Shown in pieces: positions 36,039 to 46,037 of a stretch of 64,000 nt of DNA. Origin of the DNA: Thiobacillus thioparus DSM 505 (GTDB taxonomy: Bacteria > Pseudomonadota > Gammaproteobacteria > Burkholderiales > Thiobacillaceae); contig NZ_KB891316.1 of the NCBI RefSeq assembly GCF_000373385.1, positions 878,493 to 942,492 of the forward strand. Direction: 5' to 3'. The notes beneath the pieces were generated by a model. That model worked only from the letters and a program-made list of their open reading frames with translations. It made no database searches and was not told where the DNA came from. Position 1 is the stretch's first letter. Every line of letters starts with the position of its first letter. A program made the position numbers and the translations under genes.

Positions 36039-36075
36039 GAATGAAAAAGCCGGGCATTGCCCGGTTTTTTCATTC
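36039..36075. terminator. Bidirectional rho-independent terminator
   Basis: CCGGGC-ATT-GCCCGG (36050-36064) is flanked by A5 and T6, and the pairing extends outward (GAATG / CATTC) into a 17-bp stem with one G-T pair. It serves both fbp (rightward) and the converging MASE3-GGDEF-EAL gene (leftward). Confidence 0.88.
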
Positions 36076-36088
36076 AGTGCAGCAAATT

Positions 36089-38194
36089 CTATGCAGCCAC
36101 CCGCCGCAAGCCGGCCCGCATCAACTTGATGCACTCATCCGGCGGCAATGGACGGCTGAAGAAATAGCCTTGGGCCTGATCGCAATGATGGGTCCGCAGA
36201 TAAGCCAGCTGCGCGTCAGTTTCGACGCCTTCCGCAACCACGGTCAGGCCGAGGCTGCCGGCCAGCGCGATGATGGTGCGCACGATGGCGGTGTCGTTTT
36301 CGTCACCGGGAATGTCGCGTATGAACGAACGGTCTATCTTCAGGCAGTGGATGGGAAAGCTCTTCAGATAGCTGAGCGAGGAATACCCGGTACCGAAATC
36401 GTCCACGGCGATACGGAGACCCAGCCGCTCCAGTTCGGTCAGCACGGTAGCCGCGGTCGCCAGATTGTCCATGATCGACGATTCGGTGATTTCCAGTTCC
36501 AGGTCGCCCGCCGCCAGCCCGGTGTCGTGCAGAGCGGCGCTGACCTCCTCCGCCAGATCCTTCTGGCGAAACTGGCGGGTCGACAGGTTGACCGCCATGG
36601 TGCCGGCCAGCAGGCCCGCATCCTGCCAGGCGCGCATTTGACGACAGGCCTCGCGCACCACCCAGTCGCCGATCGGCAGGATGAGGCCGGTGTGCTCGGC
36701 CACCGGAATGAATTCATCGGGGCTGACCATGCCCAGTTCCGCCGATTGCCAGCGCAACAGCGCCTCCCACCCCATCAGGCGGCCTGTCCGGATTTCCAGC
36801 TTGGGCTGGTAGTGCAGGGCCAGTTCCTTATGCTCCAGCGCCTGCTTGAGGCGCGTTTCAAGCAGCACTCGGCGCTGGATTTCTTCGGACAGATCGCGGC
36901 TGAACACTCGGAAGCAATTGCGGCCGGCCGATTTGGCGCGATGCAGGGCCAGATCGGCATAGCGCATCAGAACGCTGGCCGACTCACCGTCGGCCGGATA
37001 ACTGACGATACCGATGCTGACGCCGATCCCCAGGCGGTCATTGCCGATATCGAATTCCCGCCCCATGGCGTCCAGCAGGGTCTGCCCCACCTGCTTGGCC
37101 TGTTCGGCGGAAGTGTTTTCCAACAGGATCACGAATTCGTCGCCGCTGAAACGGGCCAGGTAGGCAGGGAGAGGCAGGCTCGTCCGGATACGCTCGGCAA
37201 CCGCCACCAGCAGCAGGTCGCCGTATTCGTGGCCCAGCGTGTCGTTCACGTTCTGGAAATGGTCGAGATCCAGCAACATCACAGTACAAGGTGCTGCCTC
37301 ATTGCAAGTGAGGAGGGACTGGTTGAGCCGTTCGCCGAATGCGGTCCGGTTCGGCAATCCGGTCAGGTCATCATGCGTGAGCATATGGCGCATCTGGCGG
37401 AACGGGCGGCTCACCGCTTCGGCATAGATCGCGCGATAGAGAAAATAATAGGCAAACACCTTGTAGGTATGTCCCAGCAGGTTGGCCGTGCTGCTCACCT
37501 GCACATACACGACGAAGAACAGCTCGGCCGCCGCCATCAGCAGCAGGGCCAGCATCAGGCTCTCGAAATCGCAGTGGGTGATGCGCGTGCGACGCAGGTA
37601 CAGCAGGACGGCAATCGCAAGGTAAAGGCCGAACACACCCCATTCGAGCGCCACTTTGAGCGGGGTCAATCCCTCGCCCATGACATACATCGCGGGAATG
37701 GCGTGGGGCGATGCCAGCAGCCCGTATGACAGGCTCCCCAGTATCAGCAGGACAACCATCCAGCCGTAGCGGCTGGCGGGGACACGCGTGGCAGGGGTTT
37801 CCGGAAGCAGCACATACGCCAGCAGCCCGATCCCGGCCGCCAGGCGGCCGCACAGCCAGAACAGGATGGCTTTGTGGGGGGAATTCGGACTGACCAGGTC
37901 CGGCATGCCGATATAGGACAGGAAATGAAGGGTGTCGAACAACGCCACCGCAAGGAACGCGCAGCCCAATGCCACGGAACGGATCGAGCGCAAGGTTTCC
38001 TGTACGCCGTGGCCGGTAAAGAAAACCAGCGCGGCCACGATGACGGCAAAGATTTCCATCATCGAATGGACCGCCAGGAAAGCCGGGGCCGAGAGCGTCA
38101 GTTGATTGGCTGGAAATGCCTGCCACAGCAGCAAGGGGATGCTCGCGGACAGCAGCAGTATGCCGGCGAGGCGGTGTGTGTCTTGTCCTGACAT
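36089..38194 (-). CDS. MASE3-GGDEF-EAL membrane protein (c-di-GMP turnover)
   Basis: A 701-residue protein from the ATG at 38194 (a TTG lies 39 bases upstream). The first ~255 residues form seven or eight helices of a MASE3-type sensory domain. A GGDEF domain with ARFSGDEFVILLEN (Ser-Gly variant) lacks the RxxD inhibitory site. The EAL domain has GWEALLRWQSAELGM, SIMDN, VDDFGTGYSSLSYLKSFP and VVAEGVETDAQL with catalytic acids present. It probably acts as a phosphodiesterase, possibly with cyclase activity. It is monocistronic, with 183 bp between it and the RND genes that hold only a GCCGGCC/GGCCGGC hairpin. Confidence 0.88.
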   Translation of the reverse strand: MSGQDTHRLAGILLLSASIPLLLWQAFPANQLTLSAPAFLAVHSMMEIFAVIVAALVFFTGHGVQETLRSIRSVALGCAFLAVALFDTLHFLSYIGMPDLVSPNSPHKAILFWLCGRLAAGIGLLAYVLLPETPATRVPASRYGWMVVLLILGSLSYGLLASPHAIPAMYVMGEGLTPLKVALEWGVFGLYLAIAVLLYLRRTRITHCDFESLMLALLLMAAAELFFVVYVQVSSTANLLGHTYKVFAYYFLYRAIYAEAVSRPFRQMRHMLTHDDLTGLPNRTAFGERLNQSLLTCNEAAPCTVMLLDLDHFQNVNDTLGHEYGDLLLVAVAERIRTSLPLPAYLARFSGDEFVILLENTSAEQAKQVGQTLLDAMGREFDIGNDRLGIGVSIGIVSYPADGESASVLMRYADLALHRAKSAGRNCFRVFSRDLSEEIQRRVLLETRLKQALEHKELALHYQPKLEIRTGRLMGWEALLRWQSAELGMVSPDEFIPVAEHTGLILPIGDWVVREACRQMRAWQDAGLLAGTMAVNLSTRQFRQKDLAEEVSAALHDTGLAAGDLELEITESSIMDNLATAATVLTELERLGLRIAVDDFGTGYSSLSYLKSFPIHCLKIDRSFIRDIPGDENDTAIVRTIIALAGSLGLTVVAEGVETDAQLAYLRTHHCDQAQGYFFSRPLPPDECIKLMRAGLRRVAA

Positions 38195-38377
38195 TAAAGC
38201 AGGCGATCCTCTCTTGACTGGAGGGTTGCACAATTAACCATACTACCGACGCAAGTATTTCGGTTTTACCGGCCGAGGTCAACGCCCGCATGTGCACTGC
38301 CGGCCAACCGGGCGCGTTTCGATTGTCTTATGGGTATTGCCTGCCGGCCCACGGCGAGTCGCGGTAGGCCGGCGGCT

Positions 38378-41300
38378 TTACGGTGCTTCCGGTGGTTTCG
38401 AAACCGGCGACGGATGGTGGGAGGGCATATGGACGTTGTCGTAGCGCGTGGCATGCGGATGCGCATCGATCTCTTCCGCCTTGGCTTGTAGCCGCCTGTC
38501 GGACACCCAGTGGAAAAAGAGCGGGATGAAGAACACCGCGAGGAAAGTAGCGGCCAGCATCCCGCCGACGACGCCCGTACCGACTGCATGGCGTGCACCG
38601 GCCCCCGCGCCGGTCGAAATCGCCAGCGGCAGCACGCCGAGAATGAAGGCGAGTGAGGTCATCAGGATGGGACGGAAACGTAGGCGGGCAGCTTCGAGCG
38701 CGGCTGAAACACTGGAGTAGCCCTCCTGTTTTTTCAGCACGGCGAACTCGACGATCAGGATCGCGTTCTTCGCCGCAAGTCCCAGCAAGGTCACCAGACC
38801 GATCTGGAAATACACGTCGTTGGACAGTCCGCGCAGCCACACCGCCGCCAGCGCGCCGAAGGTGCCGAAGGGCAGCGCCATCAGAACGGCAAACGGCAGC
38901 GTCCATTTCTCATACTGCGCCGCAAGAATGAGGAACACCATCAGTACCGCCAAACCCAGCGCGATGCCCGATGTCCCGCTCGAACGCTTCTCCTGGAACG
39001 AGGCGCCGGTCCATTCGTAGCTGAAGTCGGGGGGCAGTACTTTTTTCGCTATTTCGTCGATGATGGCTAGCGACTGGCCCGAACTGACCCCGGGCACCGC
39101 GCTGCCCATGATCTTGACCGCCTGAGAATTGTTGTAACGGTCGAGTGTTTCCGGACCGGACGAAAAGCTGATTTTGGCCAGGGCCGACATCGGCACCATC
39201 TCGCCGGACGCGTTGGGCACGAACAGCGCCGACACGTCCTGCGGCGTCTTCCGCGCGTCCGGCTCGGCCGCCATCAACACCTGCCAGGTGCGCCCATACT
39301 TGTTGAAATCGTTGACGTAATACGAACCGAGCGTGGCCGACAAGGTCGTGAACACGTCATCGATCTTGACGCCCAGCATCTTGGCCTTTTCGCGGTCGAC
39401 GTCGACATACAGCTGCGGCACGTGCGGTCGCCACAGTGTCAGCACCTGCGCGAGCCGCTTGTCCTGGCGCGCAGCGGCGAGAAAGGCATCGGCGACCTGC
39501 GACAGTTTCTGCGGGCCGCCCTCGCCCTTGTTCTGGATGTAGAACTCGAACCCGCCGGCATTGCCCAGGCCGAAGATCGGCGGCGGCGCGAAGGCCAGCA
39601 CCAGTGCCTCACGGATACCCGACGTCGCACCCATCATTTCGCCGACCATCTGCTGGATGGTCTTCTTGCGCTCGTCCCAATGGCGCGCAGCGACGAAGAT
39701 GGTCGCCGCACTGTTGCGGAAGCCGCCGCCGAGAAAGTCGAGCCCGGCGAAGGCGACCACGTGCTGGACGGCCGGGTCCTTGCGCACGATCGCATCGACC
39801 TGCTTGACCACCGCCTCAGTACGCGACAACGCCGAACCATCCGGCAGGTAAACCGCGCTGATGTAATAGCCCTGGTCCTCGTCCGGCACCAGGCTGCCAG
39901 GCGTGAATTTCCACAAGGTGACGGCGGCGGCGATCATCAGGAGGTAAATCGAGAGCGCGACGAGCGAGCGTCGCATGAGGAATTTCACCCCGCCCTGGTA
40001 ATGCCGGGTCATGCCCGCGAAGCCCCGGTTGAACGCGCGGAAAAAGCGTCCCGGCTCGTGCGGCTTCTCGCCCTTGAGCAGCGCCACGCAGAGCGCCGGC
40101 GTGAGGGTCAGCGCAACGAGGCCGGAAATCACCACCGAAATCGCAATCGTCGCCGCAAACTGCCGGTACAACTCACCGGTCAGGCCGCCGAGAAAGGCGA
40201 TGGGAACGAACACCGCGCACAGCACCAGCACGATCGCGATCACCGGGCCGGTGACCTCGCGCATCGCCAGCAGCGCCGCTTCGCGTGGGGTCTTCTTGTG
40301 CTCGTGGATGATGCGCTCGATGTTTTCCAGCACCACAATGGCATCGTCGACCACAATGCCGATGGCGAGCACCATGCCGAACAGCGTCAGCGTATTGATC
40401 GAGTAGCCGAGCAACAGCAAGCCGACGAAGGTGCCCAACAGCGACACAGGCACGGCGAGGACAGGGATGAGCGTTGCGCGCCAGTTCTGCAGGAAGACGA
40501 ACACCACCAGCACAACCAGCAGAATGGCTTCGCCCAGGGTTTTCACCACTTCGCGGATCGACACCTCGACAAAGCGTGTGGTGTCATAGGGCACGGCATA
40601 GTCGAGGCCGGGCGGGAATGTCTTTTTCAGTTCCTCGACCGTGCGGATCACTTCGTCGCCCACCTTGAGTGCATTGGCGCCAGGCTGCAAGAAGATGCCC
40701 ACCAGCGTCGCGGGTTTTCCATTGTAGAGCCCCGCAAAGTCGTAATCCTTGGAACCGAGCTCGACCCGCGCGACATCTTTCAGGTACAGCACCGAGCCGT
40801 CGGCATTCGCGCGTACGACGATATTCTCGAATTCCTTGGGATCGGCGAGCCGCCCCTTGGCGGTGAGCGAATACACCAACGCCTGCCCGTTGTCGACTGG
40901 CGGCTGGCCGATCTTGCCGGGTGCGAACTGTGCGTTCTGCTCGTTGATCGCGCGAGTGAGATCGGCCACGGTCACACCCAGCTGGGCCATGCGGTCGGGC
41001 TTGAGCCAGATGCGCATGGCGTAGTCCTTGGCACCGAATATCTGCACATTGGTCGTGCCGGGAATACGCTTCAGGCGGTCCAGCACAGAGAGCGTGACGT
41101 AGTTGCTGGTGTACAGATCGTCGTAGCGGCCATCGGGCGACAGGAAGGCGAGCACCTGCAGGAAGGCGGACGAGCCTTTCTCCACTGTCACGCCCTGGCG
41201 GCGCACTTCTTCCGGCAGCCGTGCCTCGGCCTGCTTGACCCGGTTGTTGACGTTGAGCGCGGCCTTGTCGACGTCGGAGCCGATCTCGAACGTCACCTGG

Positions 41301-41572
41301 ATTTCCAGGACGCCGTTCGAGGCCGAGGTCGAGCTCATGTACATCATGTCCTCGATGCCGTTGATCGCGTTTTCCAGCGGCGCCGCGACGGTCTGTTCCA
41401 GAACCGTGGCCGAAGCGCCCGGGTAGACCGCACGTACCGTGACCACCGGCGGCGCGATCTCGGGGTACTGCGCAATCGGCAGCACGCGCATCGCCAGCAG
41501 CCCGGCGAGCACGATCAGGATGGAGATCACAACCGAAAAAATCGGCCGGTCGATGAAGAAGCGCGAGAACAT
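38378..41572 (-). CDS. RND-family multidrug efflux pump, inner-membrane subunit (AcrB/MexB-like)
   Basis: Proton-driven HAE1-type transporter of 1064 residues with twelve helices and two large periplasmic loops. Recognisable parts are FSRFFIDRPIFSVVISILIVLAG, the GxxGxxxLxxx-type helices, the helix-4 proton relay FGMVLAIGIVVDDAIVVLENIERI (Asp-Asp pair), GEKPHEPGRFFRAFNRGF and LTLLGLAAKNAILIVEFA. It is preceded 9 bp upstream by the adaptor gene. No outer-membrane channel gene follows, so it must use one encoded elsewhere. Confidence 0.93.
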   Translation of the reverse strand: MFSRFFIDRPIFSVVISILIVLAGLLAMRVLPIAQYPEIAPPVVTVRAVYPGASATVLEQTVAAPLENAINGIEDMMYMSSTSASNGVLEIQVTFEIGSDVDKAALNVNNRVKQAEARLPEEVRRQGVTVEKGSSAFLQVLAFLSPDGRYDDLYTSNYVTLSVLDRLKRIPGTTNVQIFGAKDYAMRIWLKPDRMAQLGVTVADLTRAINEQNAQFAPGKIGQPPVDNGQALVYSLTAKGRLADPKEFENIVVRANADGSVLYLKDVARVELGSKDYDFAGLYNGKPATLVGIFLQPGANALKVGDEVIRTVEELKKTFPPGLDYAVPYDTTRFVEVSIREVVKTLGEAILLVVLVVFVFLQNWRATLIPVLAVPVSLLGTFVGLLLLGYSINTLTLFGMVLAIGIVVDDAIVVLENIERIIHEHKKTPREAALLAMREVTGPVIAIVLVLCAVFVPIAFLGGLTGELYRQFAATIAISVVISGLVALTLTPALCVALLKGEKPHEPGRFFRAFNRGFAGMTRHYQGGVKFLMRRSLVALSIYLLMIAAAVTLWKFTPGSLVPDEDQGYYISAVYLPDGSALSRTEAVVKQVDAIVRKDPAVQHVVAFAGLDFLGGGFRNSAATIFVAARHWDERKKTIQQMVGEMMGATSGIREALVLAFAPPPIFGLGNAGGFEFYIQNKGEGGPQKLSQVADAFLAAARQDKRLAQVLTLWRPHVPQLYVDVDREKAKMLGVKIDDVFTTLSATLGSYYVNDFNKYGRTWQVLMAAEPDARKTPQDVSALFVPNASGEMVPMSALAKISFSSGPETLDRYNNSQAVKIMGSAVPGVSSGQSLAIIDEIAKKVLPPDFSYEWTGASFQEKRSSGTSGIALGLAVLMVFLILAAQYEKWTLPFAVLMALPFGTFGALAAVWLRGLSNDVYFQIGLVTLLGLAAKNAILIVEFAVLKKQEGYSSVSAALEAARLRFRPILMTSLAFILGVLPLAISTGAGAGARHAVGTGVVGGMLAATFLAVFFIPLFFHWVSDRRLQAKAEEIDAHPHATRYDNVHMPSHHPSPVSKPPEAP

Positions 41573-41581
41573 GAGCGTTCC

Positions 41582-42784
41582 TTATGGTTTCGTGGCGGCG
41601 GGCGGCACAGCCGCAGCCTTCGGGTCAGTCCCGGCTTCAGAGGGCGCGACGGGCATGCCCGGGAAGAAGATCCGTGCCATGCCATCGACCACGACCTTGT
41701 CGCCGGACTTCAGGCCGCTTTTGATCACCCAGCGGCCAGCCCCCTTGCCTGGCTCGCCGCCGCCTATCCACGCGCCGACCTCGACCGGGTGGGGCAACGC
41801 GACGATCATCCCCTTCTCGCCGGGCGTGGCCACATAGACAAACTTGCCGGTCGGGCCATCCTGCACCGCGGGCTGAGGCACGGTAATCGCATCGGGCAGC
41901 TGCCCGCCTTCGACGACCACCCGCACAAATTGCCCAGGTTTCAAGACGCCGTCGGCATTGGCAAACTCGGCCCGCATATCGAACGCGCCGGTTTGCGAAT
42001 TCGCCTTGTAATCGCTGAAGTTGAGCGTTCCGGTGGCCGCGATCCGCGTCCCGTCGGCAAGCACGAGACGAACGTATTGCCGGCCTTGTTCCAGCGTCCC
42101 TTCGGCACGCTGTTTCTCCAGCGCCAGGCGTGCGTCCTCGCCGATCGAGAAGCGCGCATAGATGGGAGTGATCTGCGCCAACGTGGTGAGCGCGGGCCCC
42201 GTGGGGCTCACCAGCGCACCTTCGACCTGGAGCGCGCGACCCATTACGCCCGCGAGGGGGGCGCGAATGTCGGTGTAGCCGAGGCTGATGCGCGCATCGG
42301 CCAGATTCGCCTCAGCCGTGCGCACCCCCGCTTCGGCCACTGCGAGCGCAGTCTGTGTGGTATCCAGCGCGCGCGTACTGACGAAACCTTGCGCCGCGAG
42401 CGCGCGATTGCGGTCCAGTTCCAGCTTGGCTTCTGCGAGCAATGCCTGCCGGTTGGCGAGTTCGGCATTCGCCGCGCGAACCTGAGCGGCAAAGCTGGCG
42501 GCGTCGAGCTTGTACAACTGGGCACCCGCCTTGACCGGCGCGCCTTCCTGAAAATAGCGATGCTCGATAACAGCTGCGACGCGCGGCCGGATCTCCACTT
42601 CCCGCGAAGCTTCCAGTCGCCCGACATATTCGAAGTTGATCGGCACCACTTGCGGCGTCACCGCTTCCACTGTCACCTGCGCTGGGGGCGGTGCGCCGCC
42701 GCCCTGTTGTGCCGTTTCATGTTGTCCGCACGCTGTGAGCACAGCGCTCAAGCCCACAACCACTACCCCGGAAAATCGGTGCAT
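41582..42784 (-). CDS. RND efflux periplasmic adaptor lipoprotein (AcrA/MexA-like)
   Basis: A 400-residue membrane-fusion protein that links pump and outer channel. The N-terminus is a lipoprotein signal with lipobox LTAC (LSAVLTACGQHETA). A barrel/lipoyl half-motif GRLEASREVEIRPRVAAVIEHRYF, a helical hairpin and the second lipoyl motif SLGYTDIRAPLAGVMGRALQVEGALV follow, then the beta-barrel and membrane-proximal domains. It is the first gene of the operon and diverges from the tetR gene over a 96-bp region containing a palindrome. Confidence 0.92.
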   Translation of the reverse strand: MHRFSGVVVVGLSAVLTACGQHETAQQGGGAPPPAQVTVEAVTPQVVPINFEYVGRLEASREVEIRPRVAAVIEHRYFQEGAPVKAGAQLYKLDAASFAAQVRAANAELANRQALLAEAKLELDRNRALAAQGFVSTRALDTTQTALAVAEAGVRTAEANLADARISLGYTDIRAPLAGVMGRALQVEGALVSPTGPALTTLAQITPIYARFSIGEDARLALEKQRAEGTLEQGRQYVRLVLADGTRIAATGTLNFSDYKANSQTGAFDMRAEFANADGVLKPGQFVRVVVEGGQLPDAITVPQPAVQDGPTGKFVYVATPGEKGMIVALPHPVEVGAWIGGGEPGKGAGRWVIKSGLKSGDKVVVDGMARIFFPGMPVAPSEAGTDPKAAAVPPAATKP

Positions 42785-42826
42785 GGTGCCCCCTGAAATT
42801 ATTTATACCTCGCCATCATAAAAGCA

Positions 42827-42842
42827 TACATGCATGAATGTA
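42827..42842. promoter_or_regulatory. TetR/AcrR-type operator between tetR and RND operon
   Basis: TACATGCA-TGAATGTA is a 16-bp inverted repeat with one mismatched pair, midway between the divergent starts. It resembles the TACAT...ATGTA core of AcrR operators, so the TetR product probably represses the pump genes and itself. Confidence 0.65.
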
Positions 42843-42880
42843 AATTGCGGGCTCTGGTCATTTGTTGGACAATTCTGCGT

Positions 42881-43525
42881 ATGGTCAAAAAAACCCGTGT
42901 AGAAGCGCTCGCCACCCGTCAAGCCCTGCTTGCCGCCGCGCTTCAGGTATTTCGCGAACGCGGCGTCACACGCACGCGACTCTCCGACGTCGCCGAGCGG
43001 GCCGGGGTGACACGGGGAGCCATCTACTGGCACTTCAAGGACAAGGCCGAATTGTTTCAGGCCGTCTGCGAGCGCGGCACCCTGCCGGTGGAAGCGCTCC
43101 TGGCCCAGGCCAGCCAGAATGCACAGCGCGACCCGCTGGCCATGGTCCGCCAGCTTGCCCTGATGGCACTCACCCAATTGGCCCAGCATGCCGACACCCA
43201 GGCAATGTTCGACGTGATCTTCCACAAATGCGAGTTCACTGCGGAGCTGGCGCCAGTGGTGGCAAAAAACGATGCCGATCGCGCCGCCTGCCTATCGCAG
43301 GTGCAGCAACTCTTCGACCAGGCCGTTGCCTGCGGCCAATTGCCGCCCACCACCGACACCTTTCTGGCAACTCAGGGCCTGCATGCCTACATGGTCGGCC
43401 TGATGCATGAATGGGTGTTGAATCCCGAGAGCTACGACCTCGCCGTGTGCGCCGAGCCGCTGATAGACTGCTATCTGGCCGGACTGGCCACGCGTCCGCC
43501 CATCTGCCGGCCGAACGCCGGCTAG
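42881..43525 (+). CDS. TetR/AcrR-family repressor of the RND pump
   Basis: A 214-residue regulator. The helix-turn-helix reads RQALLAAALQVFRERGVTRTRLS, DVAERAGVTRGAIYWHFKDKAELFQAV, typical of AcrR/TtgR, and the C-terminal region has a ligand-binding helical bundle. The ATG at 42881 removes 17 upstream residues that overlap the promoter. It lies divergent from the pump operon, the usual place for a local repressor. Its TAG shares a CTAG with the convergent photolyase stop. Confidence 0.9.
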   Translation: MVKKTRVEALATRQALLAAALQVFRERGVTRTRLSDVAERAGVTRGAIYWHFKDKAELFQAVCERGTLPVEALLAQASQNAQRDPLAMVRQLALMALTQLAQHADTQAMFDVIFHKCEFTAELAPVVAKNDADRAACLSQVQQLFDQAVACGQLPPTTDTFLATQGLHAYMVGLMHEWVLNPESYDLAVCAEPLIDCYLAGLATRPPICRPNAG

Positions 43526-44958
43526 ACCGAACGCGCCGGCCGAATGGCCTTGAACAGCGCCAACGCCTGCGCGCGCTGGAACGCATGTTCGACGATGGGC
43601 GCAGGATAGGTCTGACCGACGATCACGCCAAGGCGCATCTGTTCGCTGACCGGCAGCCGCCACGGTGCATGGATGAACTTTTCCGGCACCCGGGCGAGTT
43701 CGGGCACGTAACGGCGGATGAACACGCCTTGCGGGTCGAATTTCTCGGATTGCGCCAGCGGATTGAAGATGCGGAACCAAGGTTGGGCATCGCAGCCGAC
43801 CGAGGCCGCCCATTGCCAGCCCCCGCTGTTGGCGGCGAGATCGTAATCGATCAGCCTGTCGGCGAAGTAACGCTCGCCGAGCCGCCAGTCGACCAGCAGA
43901 TCCTTGGTCAGGAACGAGGCCGTGACCATGCGCAGCCGGTTATGCATGTAGCCGGTCTGATTGAGCTGGCGCATTGCCGCGTCTATCAGTGGATAACCCG
44001 TACGCGCCTCGCACCAGGCTGCAAAATGCCCCGGCGGATTCGGCCAAGGCAGCGCGTCATAGTGCGGCTTGAAGGCATGGCCCTGAGCGACGTCAGGCCG
44101 GTACCAGAGGATCTGGTGGTAGAAATCGCGCCAGATCAGCTCGGACAGCCAGGTCTGCGCCCCATGTCCACCCTGCCGCCAGGCCGCAGCGGCAAGCTGG
44201 CGGATGGACACCGTGCCGAAGCGCAGATGCGCCGACAGATACGACGGCCCCTTGAGTGCAGGAAAATCGCGCGTGGCCTGATAACGGTCGATCCGCTGCA
44301 GAAAATCCCCGAACAATTGCGCGCCGCCCGACATGCCTGTCGGGAACCCGAGCTCGCGCAGATTGGTGGGGGCGAACCCCATTTCCTGCAAGGTGGGAAC
44401 CGGTGTCGACAATGCGGACAGTTGGCCGGCATACGCTTCAACCGGGTAGGCTTGCAAATGAGAGGGCGTCAGTTTTTTCAGCCAGGCATTCTTGTAGGGA
44501 GTAAAGACGCTGTAAGGGGTACCACTGGCTGTAAGCACTTCCCCACGTTCGAAGATGACCGCATCCTTGTCGTGATGGACGGCCATGCCCTGCGCATGCA
44601 GGGCGGTTTCGACAGCCGCGTCGCGCGCCAGGGCGGCCGGGTCGTCATCGTGATTGAAGAACACGGCATCGACCCCGAGTTCGGCTGCCAGTCGAACGAT
44701 CTCGTCGCGGGCCACGCCATGCCGCACGATAAGTCCACCACCCCGGGCCTGCAGGGCGTGCTGCAACTCGGTGACGCTGGCATGGATGAACTCGAGCCGC
44801 CGATCGGCCGGGCCGGGGAGCGCATCCAGGATGTCGCGGTCGAATACGAACACACAGGCCACCTGCCGGGCGCACTGGAGCGCGTGACAAAGCGCAGCGT
44901 GATCGAAATCCCGCAGGTCGCGGCGAAACCACACCAGGGCGTGGGCATATTCAGGCAT
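43522..44958 (-). CDS. phrB: Deoxyribodipyrimidine photolyase
   Basis: Light-driven repair of cyclobutane pyrimidine dimers; 478 residues. The N-terminal antenna domain starts LVWFRRDLRDFDHAAL. The FAD domain has FGTVSIRQLA, ELIWRDFYHQILW, GYPLIDAAMRQLNQTGYMHNRLRMVTASFL, the WRLGERYFADRLIDYDLAANSGG region and WQWAASVGCDAQPWFRIFNP. It is a class I enzyme by these motifs. It converges on tetR with stops overlapping at CTAG and no room for a terminator. Confidence 0.94.
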   Translation of the reverse strand: MPEYAHALVWFRRDLRDFDHAALCHALQCARQVACVFVFDRDILDALPGPADRRLEFIHASVTELQHALQARGGGLIVRHGVARDEIVRLAAELGVDAVFFNHDDDPAALARDAAVETALHAQGMAVHHDKDAVIFERGEVLTASGTPYSVFTPYKNAWLKKLTPSHLQAYPVEAYAGQLSALSTPVPTLQEMGFAPTNLRELGFPTGMSGGAQLFGDFLQRIDRYQATRDFPALKGPSYLSAHLRFGTVSIRQLAAAAWRQGGHGAQTWLSELIWRDFYHQILWYRPDVAQGHAFKPHYDALPWPNPPGHFAAWCEARTGYPLIDAAMRQLNQTGYMHNRLRMVTASFLTKDLLVDWRLGERYFADRLIDYDLAANSGGWQWAASVGCDAQPWFRIFNPLAQSEKFDPQGVFIRRYVPELARVPEKFIHAPWRLPVSEQMRLGVIVGQTYPAPIVEHAFQRAQALALFKAIRPARSV

Positions 44959-45045
44959 GGGACGAGATGGTCGCTATAGTGGAAAGGCAAGTTGAAAAAA
45001 GTGGTGCTTGCCGGATTTGAGGCAGATTACAATGGGAACGCAACC

Positions 45046-45603
45046 ATGGATACCGTCAACCTGACCCACAACTTCCTGATCGCCATGCCCGGCATGGTCG
45101 ACCCCAATTTCAACGGCACCTTGACCTATATCTGCGATCACAGCGACCAGGGCGCGCTCGGCGTGGTGGTCAATCGACCGATCGACCTGGATCTGTCGGC
45201 CCTGTTCGAGCAGATCGGGCTGTCGCTGCCGGAGCGCCTGCATCACAACGCCGTGTACTTCGGCGGTCCGGTGCAGACCGAGCGTGGATTCGTACTGCAC
45301 ACGCCGCCGCTCACCTTCAGCTCCACACTCACCGTCAACGACGCGGTCAGCCTCACCACCTCGAAGGACGTGCTCGAAGCCGTGAGCCAGGGGGCGGGAC
45401 CGGAAAAATTCATGGTATCGCTGGGCTATGCGGGCTGGTCGGCCGGCCAGCTGGAAGACGAGATCAAGCAGAATGCATGGCTGTCGGTGGCAGCCGATCC
45501 GCAGGTGATTTTCGACCTGGCCCCGGAAGAACGTCTGCCTGCCGCGATGAAGCTGCTGGGCATCGACTTCGCCAGCCTGTCAGAAGAAGCCGGGCACGCT
45601 TGA
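45046..45603 (+). CDS. YqgE/AlgH family protein
   Basis: A 185-residue soluble protein of the UPF0301 family: [57 protein letters not shown] and [15 protein letters not shown]. In Pseudomonas AlgH supports alginate and other regulation, but the molecular role is not settled. The ATG at 45046 gives the family length; the frame is open to a TTG at 44992. Its stop overlaps the TTG start of ruvX (45600-45603), the common yqgE-ruvX arrangement. Confidence 0.9.
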   Translation: MDTVNLTHNFLIAMPGMVDPNFNGTLTYICDHSDQGALGVVVNRPIDLDLSALFEQIGLSLPERLHHNAVYFGGPVQTERGFVLHTPPLTFSSTLTVNDAVSLTTSKDVLEAVSQGAGPEKFMVSLGYAGWSAGQLEDEIKQNAWLSVAADPQVIFDLAPEERLPAAMKLLGIDFASLSEEAGHA

Positions 45604-46037
45604 ATCCGGAGCATACCCACGGCACGGTGCTGGCCCTCGATCTGGGTCTGAAACGTACCGGCGTGGCCTCGGGCGATCTGTCGATCGGGATCGCGCATCC
45701 ACTCACTGTCATTCAGGCCGACTCGACCGATGCCCGGCTCACCGCCATCGGCAAGCTCATGACCGAATGGCAGCCGGTTTTGCTGGTACTGGGTCTACCC
45801 ACCCACGCCGACGGCAGCGAACATGACATGACACGGGTGGCGAGAAACTTTGCGCGCAAATTAGAATCCCGTTTCAATCTCCCGGTTTTTCTGGTGGACG
45901 AGCGCCACACCAGCACGGAAGCCGAATCCGAGCTCCATGCGCGCGGCATCCACGGCAAGAAGAACAAGGCGCTGACGGACGCCGTCGCCGCTCAACTCAT
46001 ACTGCAAGGGTTTTTCGATGCACGCCTCACTGCCTGA
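45600..46037 (+). CDS. ruvX: RuvX/YqgF family putative pre-16S rRNA nuclease
   Basis: RNase H-fold protein of 145 residues. Motifs are [54 protein letters not shown] and [20 protein letters not shown], with the expected Asp residues. In E. coli it takes part in 16S rRNA 5'-end processing. No ATG matches the family N-terminus, so the TTG at 45600, overlapping the upstream stop, is the likely start. It overlaps pyrR by 20 bp. Confidence 0.88.
   Translation: MNPEHTHGTVLALDLGLKRTGVASGDLSIGIAHPLTVIQADSTDARLTAIGKLMTEWQPVLLVLGLPTHADGSEHDMTRVARNFARKLESRFNLPVFLVDERHTSTEAESELHARGIHGKKNKALTDAVAAQLILQGFFDARLTA

Noticed and set aside
39422-42796. Very long open frame (over 1100 codons) on the plus strand opposite the RND genes
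   Set aside because: It is the antisense shadow of two clear genes in GC-rich DNA. Its translation is rich in His, Arg and Gln and has no domain, signal or ribosome site.
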